Source: Saccoglossus kowalevskii
Taxonomy: Eukaryota; Hemichordata; Enteropneusta; Harrimaniidae
Assembly: GCF_000003605.2 (NCBI RefSeq)
Contig: NW_003134753.1
Span: 1 to 37,396 of the forward strand
Length of the DNA stretch: 37,396 nt
Direction: 5' to 3'
Under the pieces are notes generated by a model. It was not told the DNA's origin. It saw nothing but the letters and a program-made list of their open reading frames with translations, and did not search any database. Both the position numbers and the translations under genes were made by a program. The stretch's first letter is position 1. The number at the start of each line of letters is the position of its first letter. Below, piece after piece: positions 23,759-35,975 of this stretch.

Positions 23759-24678
23759 CACATGGGTCATTGATACTACCTTTGGTGATTGTGTTAGCGT
23801 CATGGGTATTTGATACTACCTTTGGTGATTGTGTTAGCCACATGGGTCATTGATACTACTTTTGGTGATTGTATTAGCCACATGGGTCATTGATACTACC
23901 TTTGGTAATTGTATTAGCCACATGGGTCATTGATACTACTTTTGGTGATTGTGTTAGCCACATGGGTCATTGATACTAGCTTTGGTAATTTTATTAGCCA
24001 CATGGGTCATTGATACTACCTTTGGTGATTGTGTTAGCCACATGGGTCATTGATACTACCTTTGGTAATTGTATTAGCCACATGGGTCATTGATACTACC
24101 TTTGGAGATTCTGTTAGCCACATGGGTCATTGATACTACCTTTGGTAATTGTATTAGCCACATGGGTCATTGATGCTACTTTTGGTAATTGTATTAGCCA
24201 CATGGGCCATTGATACTACTTTTGGTAATTGTATTAGCCACATGGGTCATTGATACTACCTTTGGTAATTGTATTAGCCACATGGGTCATTGATACTACC
24301 TTTGATAATTTTATTAGCCACATGGGTCATTGATACTACCTTTGGTGATTGTGTTAGCGACATGGGTCATTGATACTACATTTGGTAATTGTATTAGCCA
24401 CATGGGTCATTGATACTACCTTTGGTGATTGTGTTAGTCACATGGGTCATTGATACTACCTTTGGTAATTGTATTAGCCACATGGGTCATTGATACTACC
24501 TTTGGTGATTTTGTTAGCCACATGGGTAATCGATACTACCTTTGGTGATTGTATTTGCGACATGGGTATTTGATACTACCTTTGGTGATTGTGTTAGCCA
24601 CATGGGTCATTGGTACTACCTTGGGTGGATGTGTTAGCCACATGGATCGTGTATACTAAGTTTAGTGATTGTGATAGC
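23759..24678 (+). repeat. 24-monomer higher-order unit, copy (920 bp)
   Basis: Starts at B (next junction gcgtcat), F (23799), Mt, A, Bt, X-L (23959) and runs through E (24079) and P, N, A, J to B with gtatttgcgac, F, Y and the G head (24639). The H monomer at the start is replaced. The final monomer is a hybrid (see 24639-24678). Confidence 0.89.
24639..24678 (+). repeat. Hybrid G/U monomer at a 330-bp deletion joint
   Basis: The head is G (ggatcgtgtatactaag) and the tail is gtgatagcc, a tail otherwise found on the U monomer that follows I. In the parallel unit at 19850 the stretch between G and that U tail is A, A, D, A, B, K, I (7 x 40 + 50 = 330 bp). Here G to S is 120 bp (24639 to 24759) against 450 bp at 19850-20300 and 21020-21470. 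The deletion therefore joined two monomers in register inside a single unit. Confidence 0.88.
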
Positions 24679-25198
24679 CACATGGGTCATTGATACTACC
24701 TTTGGTGATTGTGTTAGCCACATGGGTCATTGATACTACCTTTGGTGATTGTGTTAGCGACATGGGTCTTTGATATTACTTTTGGTAATTGTATTAGCCA
24801 CATGGGTTATTGATACTACCTTTGGTAATTGTATTAGCCACATGGGTCATTGATACTACTGTTGGTGATTGTGTTAGCCACATGGGTCATTGATACTACC
24901 TTTGGTAATTGTATTAGTCACATGGGTCATTGATACTACCTTTGGTAATTGTATTAGCCACATGGGTCATTGATACTACCTTTGGAGATTGTGTTAGCCA
25001 CGTGGGTCATTGATACTACTGTTGGTGATTGTGTTAGCCACATGGGTCATTGATACTACCTTTGGTGATTGTGTTAGCCATATGGGTCATTGATACTACC
25101 TTTGGTGATTGTGTTAGCGACATGGGTCTTTGATATTACTTTTGGTAATTGTATTAGCCACATGGGTTATTGATACTACCTTTGGTAATTGTATTAGC

Positions 25199-25518
25199 CA
25201 CATGGGTCATTGATACTACTGTTGGTGATTGTGTTAGCCACATGGGTCATTGATACTACATTTGGTAATTGTATTAGCCACATGGGTCATTGATACTACC
25301 TTTGGTAATTTTATTAGCCACATGGGTCATTGGTACTACCTTGGGTGATTGTGTTAGCCACATGGATCATGTATACTAAGTTTAGTGATTGTGTTAGCCA
25401 CATGGGTCATTGATACTACCTTTGGTAATTTTATTAGCCACATGGGTCATTGATACTACCTTTGGTGATTGTGTTAGCCACATGGGTCATTGATACTACC
25501 TTTGGTAATTGTATTAGC
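25199..25518 (+). repeat. Gh block copy (U-Aa-L-Yh-Gh-L-B-A)
   Basis: The same eight-monomer order as 4486-4805, with catttgg in the second monomer. It lies downstream of S (25119) and R (25159) and runs into E at 25519, the start of the 478-bp tandem duplication. Confidence 0.85.
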
Positions 25519-25996
25519 CACATGGGTCATTGATACTACCTTTGGAGATTCTGTTAGCCACATGGGTCATTGATACTACCTTTGGTAATTGTATTAGCCA
25601 CATGGGTCATTGATGCTACTTTTGTTAATTGTATTAGCCACATGGGCCATTGATACTACTTTTGGTAATTGTATTAGCCACATGGGTCATTGATACTACC
25701 TTTGGTAATTGTATTAGCCACATGGGTCATTGATACGACCTTTGATAATTGTATTAGCCACATGGGTCATTGATACTACCTTTGGTGATTGTGTTAGCAA
25801 CATGGGTCATTGATACTACCTTTGGTAATTGTAGTAGCCACATGGGTCATTGATACTACTTTTGGTGATTGTTAGTCACATGGGTCATTGATACTACCTT
25901 TGGTAATTGTATTAGCCACATGGGTCATTGATACTACCTTTGGTGATTTTGTTAGCCACATGGGTCATTGATACTACCTTTGGTAATTGTATTAGC
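25519..25996 (+). repeat. 478-bp tandem unit, first copy (E-type)
   Basis: E, A, P (tttgttaatt), N, A, gatacgacc, B-gcaac, A (gtagtagcc), a 38-bp Bt (25839-25876), A, H, A. The next unit starts at E 25997, 478 bp away (12 monomers minus 2 bp). Confidence 0.9.
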
Positions 25997-26297
25997 CACA
26001 TGGGTCATTGATACTACCTTTGGAGATTCTGTTAGCCACATGGGTCATTGATACTACCTTTGGTAATTGTATTAGCCACATGGGTCATTGATGCTACTTT
26101 TGTTAATTGTATTAGCCACATGGGCCATTGATACTACTTTTGGTAATTGTATTAGCCACATGGGTCATTGATACTACCTTTGGTAATTGTATTAGCCACA
26201 TGGGTCATTGATACGACCTTTGATAATTGTATTAGCCACATGGGTCATTGATACTACCTTTGGTGATTGTGTTAGCAACATGGGTCATTGATACTAC
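25997..26297 (+). repeat. 478-bp tandem unit, second copy (partial)
   Basis: Repeats 25519-25819 with no difference that I can find, including tttgttaatt, gatacgacc and gcaacat. It then switches to U (tactgttgg) at about 26298 instead of A with gtagt, so the second copy is truncated by a join to a U-B-S-R-U block (S at 26357). Confidence 0.9.
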
Positions 26298-26638
26298 TGT
26301 TGGTGATTGTGTTAGCCACATGGGTCATTGATACTACCTTTGGTGATTGTGTTAGCGACATGGGTCTTTGATATTACTTTTGGTAATTGTATTAGCCACA
26401 TGGGTTATTGATACTACCTTTGGTAATTGTATTAGCCACATGGGTCATTGATACTACTGTTGGTGATTGTGTTAGCCACATGGGTCATTGATACTACATT
26501 TGGTAATTGTATTACCCACATGGGTCATTGATACTACCTTTTGGTGATTGTATTAGCCACATGGGTCATTGATACTACCTTGGGTGATTGTGTTAGCCAC
26601 ATGGATCATGTATACTACGTTTAGTGAATTGTGTTAGC

Positions 26639-27406
26639 CTCATGGGTCATTGATACTACCTTTGGTAATTGTATTAGCCACATGGGTCATTGATACTACC
26701 TTTGGTAATTGTATTAGCCACATGGGTCATTGATACTACCTTTGGAGATTGTGTTAGCCACATGGGTCATTGATACTACCTTTGGTAATTGTATTAGCCA
26801 TATGGGTCATTGATACTACCTTTGGTGATTGTATTAGCCACATGGGTCATTGATACTACCTTTGTTGATTGTGTTAGCCACATGGGTCATTGATACTACT
26901 TTTGGTGATTGTGTTAGCCACATGGGTCATTGATACTACCTTTGGTAATTGTATTAGCCACATGGGTCATTGATACTACATTTGGTAATTGTATTAGCCA
27001 CATGGGTCATTGGTACTACCTTTGGAGATTGTGTTAGTCACATGGGTCATTGATACTACCTTTGGTAATTGTATTAGCCACATGGGTCATTGATACTACC
27101 TTTGGTGATTGTGTTAGCCACATGGGTCATTGATACTACCTTTGGTGATTGTGTTAGCGACATGGGTCATTGATACTACTTTTGGTGATTGTATTAGATT
27201 GTATTAGCCACATGGGTCATTGATACTACTTTTGGTAATTGTATTAGCCACATGGGTTATTGATACTACTTTTGGTGATTGTTAGCCACATGGGTCATTG
27301 ATACTACCTTTGGTAATTGTATTAGCCACATGGGTCATCGATATTACCTTTGGACATTGTGTTAGCCACATGTGTCATTGATACTACCTTTGGTAATTGT
27401 ATTAGC
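26639..27406 (+). repeat. I-Q block copy 2
   Basis: A, A, D, A-ccatat, M, K, Bt, A, Aa, D with ggtac, A, B, B-cgac, I (27159-27208), At, 38-bp gggttattg monomer (27249-27286), A, Q (27327), A with catgtgtc. This is the same order and spacing as 35976-36743. Here it follows an irregular Gh (26598-26638, 41 bp) instead of Y-G, so its left end was joined to a different block. Confidence 0.9.
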
Positions 27407-27926
27407 CACATGGGTCATTGATACTACTTTTGGTAATTATATTAGCCACATGGGTCATTGATACTACCTTTGGTAATTGTATTAGCCACATGGGTCATTG
27501 ATACTACCTTTGGTGATTTTGTTAGCCACATGGGTCATTGATACTACATTTGGTGATTGTGTTAGCCACATGGGTCATTGATACTACCTTTGGTGATTGT
27601 GTTAGCCACATGGGTCATTGGTACTACCTTGGGTGGATGTGTTAGCCACATGGATCGTGTATACTAAGTTTAGTGATTGTGTTAGCCACATGGGTCATTG
27701 ATACTACCTTTGGTAATTGTATTAGCCACATGGGTCATTGATACTACCTTTGGAGATTGTGTTAGCCACATGGGTCATTGATACTACCTTTGGTAATTGT
27801 ATTAGCCACATGGGTCATTGATACTACCTTTGGTGATTGTGTTAGCCACATGGGTCATTGATACTACCTTTGGTGATTGTGTTAGCGACATGGGTCTTTG
27901 ATATTACTTTTGGTAATTGTATTAGC

Positions 27927-27966
27927 CACATGGGTTATTGATACTACTGTTGGTGATTGTATTATC
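27927..27966 (+). repeat. Hybrid R/U/I monomer
   Basis: The head is R (gggttattg), the middle U (ctgttggtg), and the tail gtattatcc, a tail otherwise seen only on the attatcc subtype of the 50-bp I monomer. The unit is 40 bp, without the 10-bp duplication. It follows S (27887) and lies 80 bp before an I monomer. Confidence 0.8.
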
Positions 27967-28006
27967 CACATGGGTCATTGATACTACCTTTGGTGATTGT
28001 GTTAGC

Positions 28007-28256
28007 GACATGGGTCATTGATACTACTTTTGGTGATTGTATTAGATTGTATTAGCCACATGGGTCATTGATACTACTTTTGGTAATTGTATTAGCCACA
28101 TGGGTCATTGATACTACTTTTGGTGATTGTATTAGCCACATGGGTCATTGATACTACTTTTGGTAATTGTATTAGCCACATGGGTCATCGATATTACCTT
28201 TGGACATTGTGTTAGCCACATGTGTCATTGATACTACCTTTGGTAATTGTATTAGC
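28007..28256 (+). repeat. I-Q block, rearranged short copy
   Basis: I (28007-28056), At, Mt, At, Q (28177), A with catgtgtc. The 38-bp gggttattg monomer of the full block is replaced by 40-bp Mt and At monomers. Confidence 0.82.
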
Positions 28257-28736
28257 CACATGGGTCATTGATACTACCTTTGGTAATTGTATTAGCCACA
28301 TGGGTCATTGATACTACCTTTGGTAATTGTATTAGCCACATGGGTCATTGATACTACTTTTGGTAATTGTGTTAGCCACATGGGTCATTGATACTACCTT
28401 TGGTAATTGTATTAGCCACATGGGTCATTGATACTACCTTTGGTAATTGTATTAGCCACATGGGTCATTGATACTACCTTTGGTGATTGTGTTAGCCACA
28501 TGGGTCATTGATACTACCTTTGGTGATTGTGTTAGCCACATGGGTCATTGATACTACCTTTGGTGATTGTATTAGCCACATGGGTCATTGATACTACCTT
28601 TGGTAATTGTATTAGCCACATGGGTCATTGATACTACCTTTGGTGATTGTGTTAGCCACATGGGTCATTGATACTACCTTTGGTGATTGTGTTAGCCACA
28701 TGGGTCATTGATACTACTTTTGGTAATTGTATTAGC
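28257..28736 (+). repeat. Marker-poor A/B zone
   Basis: Twelve successive monomers are plain A, B or simple A/B intermediates with no G, S, P, E, F or junction variants. It is among the longest marker-free runs in the window. It is bounded by Q-A on the left (28177) and N on the right (28737). Confidence 0.8.
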
Positions 28737-29216
28737 CACATGGGCCATTGATACTACTTTTGGTAATTGTATTAGCCACATGGGTCATTGATACTACCTT
28801 TGGTAATTGTATTAGCCACATGGGTCATTGATACTACCTTTGATAATTTTATTAGCCACATGGGTCATTGATACTACCTTTGGTGATTGTGTTAGCGACA
28901 TGGGTCATTGATACTACCTTTGGTAATTGTATTAGCCACATGGGTCATTGATACTACCTTTGGTGATTGTGTTAGTCACATGGGTCATTGATACTACCTT
29001 TGGTAATTGTATTAGCCACATGGGTCATTGATACTACCTTTGGGGATTTTGTTAGCCACATGGGTCATTGATACTACCTTTGGTGATTGTGTTAGCGACA
29101 TGGGTATTTGATACTACCTTTGGTGATTGTGTTAGCCACATGGGTCATTGGTACTACCTTGGGTGGATGTGTTAGCCACATGGATCGTGTATACTAAGTT
29201 TAGTGATTGTGTTAGC

Positions 29217-29896
29217 CACATGGGTCATTGATACTACTGTTGGTGATTGTGTTAGCCACATGGGTCATTGATACTACCTTTGGTGATTGTGTTAGCCATA
29301 TGGGTCATTGATACTACCTTTGGTGATTGTGTTAGCGACATGGGTCTTTGATATTACTTTTGGTAATTGTATTAGCCACATGGGTTATTGATACTACCTT
29401 TGGTAATTGTATTAGCCACATGGGTCATTGATACTACTGTTGGTGATTGTGTTAGCCACATGGGTCATTGATACTACCTTTGGTAATTGTATTAGCCACA
29501 TGGGTCATTGATACTACCTTTGGTAATTTTATTAGCCACATGGGTCATTGATACTACCTTTGGAGATTCTGTTAGCCACATGGGTCATTGATACTACCTT
29601 TGGTAATTGTATTAGCCACATGGGTCATTGATGCTACTTTTGGTAATTGTATTAGCCACATGGGCCATTGATACTACTTTTGGTAATTGTATTAGCCACA
29701 TGGGTCATTGATACTACCTTTGGTAATTGTATTAGCCACATGGGTCATTGATACTACCTTTGATAATTGTATTAGCCACATGGGTCATTGATACTACCTT
29801 TGGTGATTGTGTTGGCCACATGGGTCATTGATACTACCTTTGGTAATTGTATTAGCCACATGGATCGTGTATACTAAGTTTAGTGATTGTGTTAGC
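29217..29896 (+). repeat. 680-bp block copy 2
   Basis: The same 17-monomer order as 2513-3192 with identical internal spacing (S at 29337, E at 29537, G at 29857). It has gttggccac where copies 1 and 3 have gttggcgac, and gataattg in the J position. It directly follows a Y-G end (29177) and continues as A, A, D, U, ggtgtttgtg, B, S as near 4.3 kb. Confidence 0.9.
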
Positions 29897-30816
29897 CACA
29901 TGGGTCATTGATACTACCTTTGGTAATTGTATTAGCCACATGGGTCATTGATACTACCTTTGGTAATTGTATTAGCCACATGGGTCATTGATACTACCTT
30001 TGGAGATTGTGTTAGCCACATGGGTCATTGATACTACTGTTGGTGATTGTGTTAGCCACATGGGTCATTGATACTACCTTTGGTGTTTGTGTTAGCCACA
30101 TGGGTCATTGATACTACCTTTGGTGATTGTGTTAGCGACATGGGTCTTTGATATTACTTTTGGTAATTGTATTAGCCACATGGGTTATTGATACTACCTT
30201 TGGTAATTGTATTAGCCACATGGGTCATTGATACTACTGTTGGTGATTGTGTTAGCCACATGGGTCATTGATACTACCTTTGGTAATTGTATTAGCCACA
30301 TGGGTCATTGATACTACCTTTGGTAATTTTATTAGCCACATGGGTCATTGGTACTACCTTGGGTGATTGTGTTAGCCACATGGATCATGTATACTAAGTT
30401 TAGTGATTGTGTTAGCCACATGGGTCATTGATACTACCTTTGGTAATTGTATTAGCCACATGGGTCATTGATACTACTTTTGGTGATTGTGTTAGCCACA
30501 TGGGTCATTGATACTACTTTTGGTAATTGTATTAGCCACATGGGTCATTGATACTACCTTTGGAGATTGTGTTAGTGACATGGGTCTTTGATATTACTTT
30601 TGGTAATTGTATTAGCCACATGGGTTATTGATACTACCTTTGGTGATTGTGTTAGCCACATGGGTCATTGATACTACTGTTGGTGATTGTGTTAGCCACA
30701 TGGGTCATTGATACTACCTTTGGTAATTGTATTAGCCACATGGGTCATTGATACTACCTTTGGTGATTGTGTTAGCCACATGGGTCATTGATACTACCTT
30801 TGGTAATTGTATTAGC

Positions 30817-31056
30817 CACATGGGTCATTGATACTACCTTTGGTAATTGTATTAGCCATATGGGTCATTGATACTACTTTTGGTGATTGTGTTAGCCACA
30901 TGGGTCATTGATACTAGCTTTGGTAATTGTATTAGCCACATGGGTCATTGATGTTACTTTTGGTAATTGTATTAGCCACATGGGTCATTGATACTACTTT
31001 TGGTGATTGTGTTAGCCACATGGGTCATTGATACTACCTTTGGTAATTGTATTAGC
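30817..31056 (+). repeat. P' block copy 3 (short)
   Basis: Only A with ccatat, Bt, X (tagctttgg), P' (gatgttac), an N-position monomer reading gggtcattg instead of gggccattg, and A remain in order. Flanks are ordinary A/B monomers, so it looks like an excised fragment of the longer block. Confidence 0.82.
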
Positions 31057-31656
31057 CACATGGGTCATTGATACTACCTTTGGTGATTGTGTTAGCGACA
31101 TGGGTCATTGATACTACCTTTGGTAATTGTATTAGCCACATGGGTCATTGATACTACCTTTGGTGATTGTGTTAGCGACATGGGTCATTGATACTACCTT
31201 TGGTAATTGTATTAGCCACATGGGTCATTGATACTACCTTTGGTAATTTTATTAGCCACATGGGTCATTGATACTATCTTTGGTGATTGTGTTAGCCACA
31301 CGGGTCATTGATACTACCTTTGGTAATTTTATTAGACACATGGGTCATTGATACTACCTTTGGTGATTGTGTTAGCCACATGGGTCATTGATACTACCTT
31401 TGGTGATTGTGTTAGCGACATGGGTATTTGATACTACCTTTGGTGATTGTGTTAGCCACATGGGTCATTGATACTACCTTTGGTAATTGTATTAGCCACA
31501 TGGGTCATTGATACTACCTTTGGTGATTGTGTTAGCCACATGGGTCATTGATACTACCTTTGGTGATTGTGTTAGCCACATGGGTCTTTGATACTACCTT
31601 TGGTAATTGTATTAGCCACATGGGTCATTGATACTACCTTTGGAGATTGTGTTAGC

Positions 31657-32335
31657 CACATGGGTCATTGATACTACTGTTGGTGATTGTGTTAGCCACA
31701 TGGGTCATTGATACTACCTTTGGTGATTGTGTTAGCCATATGGGTCATTGATACTACCTTTGGTGATTGTGTTAGCGACATGGGTCTTTGATATTACTTT
31801 TGGTAATTGTATTAGCCACATGGGTTATTGATACTACCTTTGGTAATTGTATTAGCCACATGGGTCATTGATACTACTGTTGGTGATTGTGTTAGCCACA
31901 TGGGTCATTGATACTACCTTTGGTAATTGTATTAGCCACATGGGTCATTGATACTACCTTTGGTAATTTTATTAGCCACATGGGTCATTGATACTACCTT
32001 TGGAGATTCTGTTAGCCACATGGGTCATTGATACTACCTTTGGTAATTGTATTAGCCACATGGGTCATTGATGCTACTTTTGGTAATTGTATTAGCCACA
32101 TGGGCCATTGATACTACTTTTGGTAATTGTATTAGCCACATGGGTCATTGATACTACCTTTGGTAATTGTATTAGCCACATGGGTCATTGATACTACCTT
32201 TGATAATTTTATTAGCCACATGGTCATTGATACTACCTTTGGTGATTGTGTTGGCGACATGGGTCATTGATACTACCTTTGGTAATTGTATTAGCCACAT
32301 GGATCGTGTATAGTAAGTTTAGTGATTGTGTTAGC
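31657..32335 (+). repeat. 680-bp block copy 3 (679 bp)
   Basis: The same 17-monomer order (S at 31777, E at 31977, G at 32296). One monomer, 32217-32255, is 39 bp through loss of a G (catggtcattg). The G monomer reads gtatagtaag instead of gtatactaag. The gttggcgac change is kept. Confidence 0.9.
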
Positions 32336-32895
32336 CACATGGGTCATTGATAATACCTTTGGTAATTGTATTAGCCACATGGGTCATTGATACTACCTTT
32401 GGTGATTTTGTTAGCCACATGGGTCATTGATACTACCTTTGGTGATTGTGTTAGCGACATGGGTATTTGATACTACCTTTGGTGATTGTGTTAGCCACAT
32501 GGGTCATTGGTACTACCTTGGGTGGATGTGTTAGCCACATGGATCGTGTATACTAAGTTTAGTGATTGTGTTAGCCACATGGGTCATTGATACTACCTTT
32601 GGTAATTGTATTAGCCACATGGGTCATTGATACTACCTTTGGTAATTGTATTAGCCACATGGGTCATTGATACTACCTTTGGAGATTGTGTTAGCCACAT
32701 GGGTCATTGATACTACCTTTGGTAATTGTATTAGCCACATGGGTCATTGATACTACCTTTGGTGATTGTGTTAGCCACATGGGTCATTGATACTACCTTT
32801 GGTGATTGTGTTAGCGACATGGGTCTTTGATATTACTTTTGGTAATTGTATTAGCCACATGGGTTATTGATACTACCTTTGGTAATTGTATTAGC

Positions 32896-33295
32896 CACAT
32901 GGGTCATTGATACTACTGTTGGTGATTGTGTTAGCCACATGGGTCATTGATACTACCTTTGGTAATTGTATTAGCCACATGGGTCATTGATACTACATTT
33001 GGTAATTGTATTAGCCACATGGGTCATTGATACTACTTTTGGTAATTACATTAGCCACATGGGTCATTGATACTACCTTTGGTGATTGTGTTAGCGACAT
33101 GGGTCATTGATACTACTTTTGGTGATTGTGTTAGCCACATGGGTCATTGATACTACCTTTGGTAATTGTATTAGCCACATGGGTCATTGATACTACTTTT
33201 GGTAATTGTATTAGCCACATGGGTCATTGATGCTACTTTTGGTAATTGTATTAGCCACATGGGCCATTGATACTACTTTTGGTGAATGTGTTAGC
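32896..33295 (+). repeat. T-block copy 5
   Basis: Ten monomers U to N', preceded by S (32816) and R (32856), 280 bp downstream of the end-of-unit G monomer's start at 32536. Its last monomer N' begins a 160-bp tandem duplication (33256-33575). Confidence 0.88.
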
Positions 33296-33575
33296 CACAT
33301 GGGTCATTGATACTACCTTTGGTAATTGTATTAGCCACATGGGTCATTGATACTACCTTTGGTAATTTTATTAGCCACATGGGTCATTGATACTACCTTT
33401 GGTGATTGTGTTAGCGACATGGACCATTGATACTACTTTTGGTGAATGTGTTAGCCACATGGGTCATTGATACTACCTTTGGTAATTGTATTAGCCACAT
33501 GGGTCATTGATACTACCTTTGGTAATTTTATTAGCCACATGGGTCATTGATACTACATTTGGTGATTGTGTTAGC
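33256..33575 (+). repeat. 160-bp tandem duplication (N'-A-L-B twice)
   Basis: Units 33256-33415 and 33416-33575 both read N' (gtgaatgtg), A, L, B-cgac. The second differs by gacatggaccattg at its start and catttggtg in its last monomer. Other T-block copies have this four-monomer set once (for example 7498-7657). Confidence 0.9.
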
Positions 33576-33815
33576 GACATGGGTCATTGATACTACCTTT
33601 GGTAATTGTATTAGCCACATGGGTCATTGATACTACCTTTGGTGATTGTGTTAGTCACATGGGTCATTGATACTACCTTTGGTAATTGTATTAGCCGCAT
33701 GTGTCATTGATACTACCTTTGGTGATTTTGTTAGCCACATGGGTCATTGATACTACCTTTGGTGATTGTGTTAGTGACATGGGTATTTGATACTACCTTT
33801 GGTGATTGTGTTAGC

Positions 33816-34095
33816 CACATGGGTCATTGGTACTACTTTTGGTGATTGTATTAGCCACATGGGTCATTGATACTACCTTTGGTAATTGTGATAGCCATAT
33901 GGGTCATTGATACTACTTTTGGTGATTGTGTTAGCCACATGGGTCATTGATACTAGCTTTGGTAATTGTATTAGCCACATGGGTCATTGATGTTACTTTT
34001 GGTGATTGTATTAGCCACATGGGCCATTGATACTACTTTTGGTGATTGTGTTAGCCACATGGGTCATTGATACTACCTTTGGTAATTGTATTAGC
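33816..34095 (+). repeat. P' block copy 4 (short)
   Basis: Mt (with ggtac), A (gtgatagccatat), Bt, X, P' (with gtgattgtatt), N, A. It then joins A and E (34136) instead of L-B-A. It follows the T-block copy 5 region through a gcatgtgtc monomer (33696) and F (33776). Confidence 0.84.
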
Positions 34096-35295
34096 CACAT
34101 GGGTCATTGATACTACCTTTGGTAATTGTATTAGCCACATGGGTCATTGATACTACCTTTGGAGATTCTGTTAGCCACATGGGTCATTGATACTACCTTT
34201 GGTAATTGTATTAGCCACATGGGTCATTGATGCTACTTTTGGTAATTGTATTAGCCACATGGGTCATTGATACTACCTTTGGTAATTGTATTAGCCACAT
34301 GGGTCATTGATACTACCTTTGGAGATTGTGTTAGCCACATGGGTCATTGATACTACCTTTGGTGATTGTGTTAGCGACATGGGTATTTGATACTACCTTT
34401 GGTGATTGTATTAGCCACATGGGTCATTGATACTACCTTGGGTGGATGTGTTAGCCACATGGATCGTGTATACTAAGTTTAGTGATTGTGTTAGCCACAT
34501 GGGTCATTGATACTACCTTTGGTAATTGTATTAGCCACATGGGTCATTGATACTACCTTTGGTAATTGTATTAGCCACATGGGTCATTGATACTACCTTT
34601 GGAGATTGTGTTAGCCACATGGGTCATTGATACTACCTTTGGTAATTGTATTAGCCATATGGGTCATTGATACTACCTTTGGAGATTGTGTTAGTCACAT
34701 GGGTCATTGATACTACCTTTGGTAATTGTATTAGCCACATGGGTCATTGATACTACCTTTGGTGATTGTGTTAGCCACATGGGTCATTGATACTACCTTT
34801 GGTGATTGTGTTAGCGACATGGGTCATTGATACTAGCTTTGGTAATTTTATTAGCCACATGGGTCATTGATACTACCTTTGGTGATTGTGTTAGCCACAT
34901 GGGTCATTGATACTACCTTTGGTAATTGTATTAGCCACATGGGTCATTGATACTACCTTTGGAGATTCTGTTAGCCACATGGGTCATTGATACTACCTTT
35001 GGTAATTGTATTAGCCACATGGGTCATTGATGCTACTTTTGGTAATTGTATTAGCCACATGGGCCATTGATACTACTTTTGGTAATTGTATTAGCCACAT
35101 GGGTCATTGATACTACCTTTGGTAATTGTATTAGCCACATGGGTCATTGATACTACCTTTGATAATTTTATTAGCCACATGGGTCATTGATACTACCTTT
35201 GGTAATTGTATTAGCCACATGGGTCATTGATACTACATTTGGTAATTGTATTAGCCACATGGGTCATTGGTACTACCTTTGGAGATTGTGTTAGT

Positions 35296-35975
35296 CACAT
35301 GGGTCATTGACACTACTTTTGGTGATTGTATTAGCCACATGGGTCATTGATACTACCTTTGGTAATTGTTTTAGCCATATGGGTCATTGATACTACTTTT
35401 GGTGATTGTGTTAGCCACATGGGTCATTGATACTACCTTTGGTAATTGTATTAGCCACATGGGTCATTGATGTTACTTTTGGTAATTGTATTAGCCACAT
35501 GGGCCATTGATACTACTTTTGGTGATTGTGTTAGCCACATGGGTCATTGATACTACCTTTGGTAATTGTATTAGCCACATGGGTCATTGATACTACCTTT
35601 GGTAATTTTATTAGCCACATAGGTCATTGATACTACCTTTGGTGATTGTGTTAGCCACATGGGTCATTGATACTACCTTTGGTAATTGTATTAGCCACAT
35701 GGGTCATTGATACTACCTTTGGTGATTGTGTTAGTCACACGGGTCATTGATACTACCTTTGGTAATTGTATTAGCCACATGGGTCATTGATACTACCTTT
35801 GGTGATTTTGTTAGCCACATGGGTCATTGATACTACCTTTGGTGATTGTGTTAGCGACATGGGTATTTGATACTACCTTTGGTGATTGTATTAGCCACAT
35901 GGGTCATTGGTACTACCTTGGGTGGATGTGTTAGCCACATGGATCGTGTATACTAAGTTTAGTGATTGTGTTAGC
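35296..35975 (+). repeat. P' block copy 5
   Basis: Seventeen monomers to G (35936), the same length and order as 15915-16594, with gacactac in the first monomer. Differences: an A replaces X (35416), gttttagccatat at 35336, cacaggtc at 35616 and gtcacacggg at 35736. It begins a ~2.1-kb segment, to the window end, that parallels 15915-17.9 kb. Confidence 0.9.

Noticed and set aside
24999..25004. CACGTG palindrome (G-box/E-box) in one monomer
   Set aside because: It is a single A-to-G transition of the cacatg present in almost every monomer; one isolated instance gives no support for a regulatory site.
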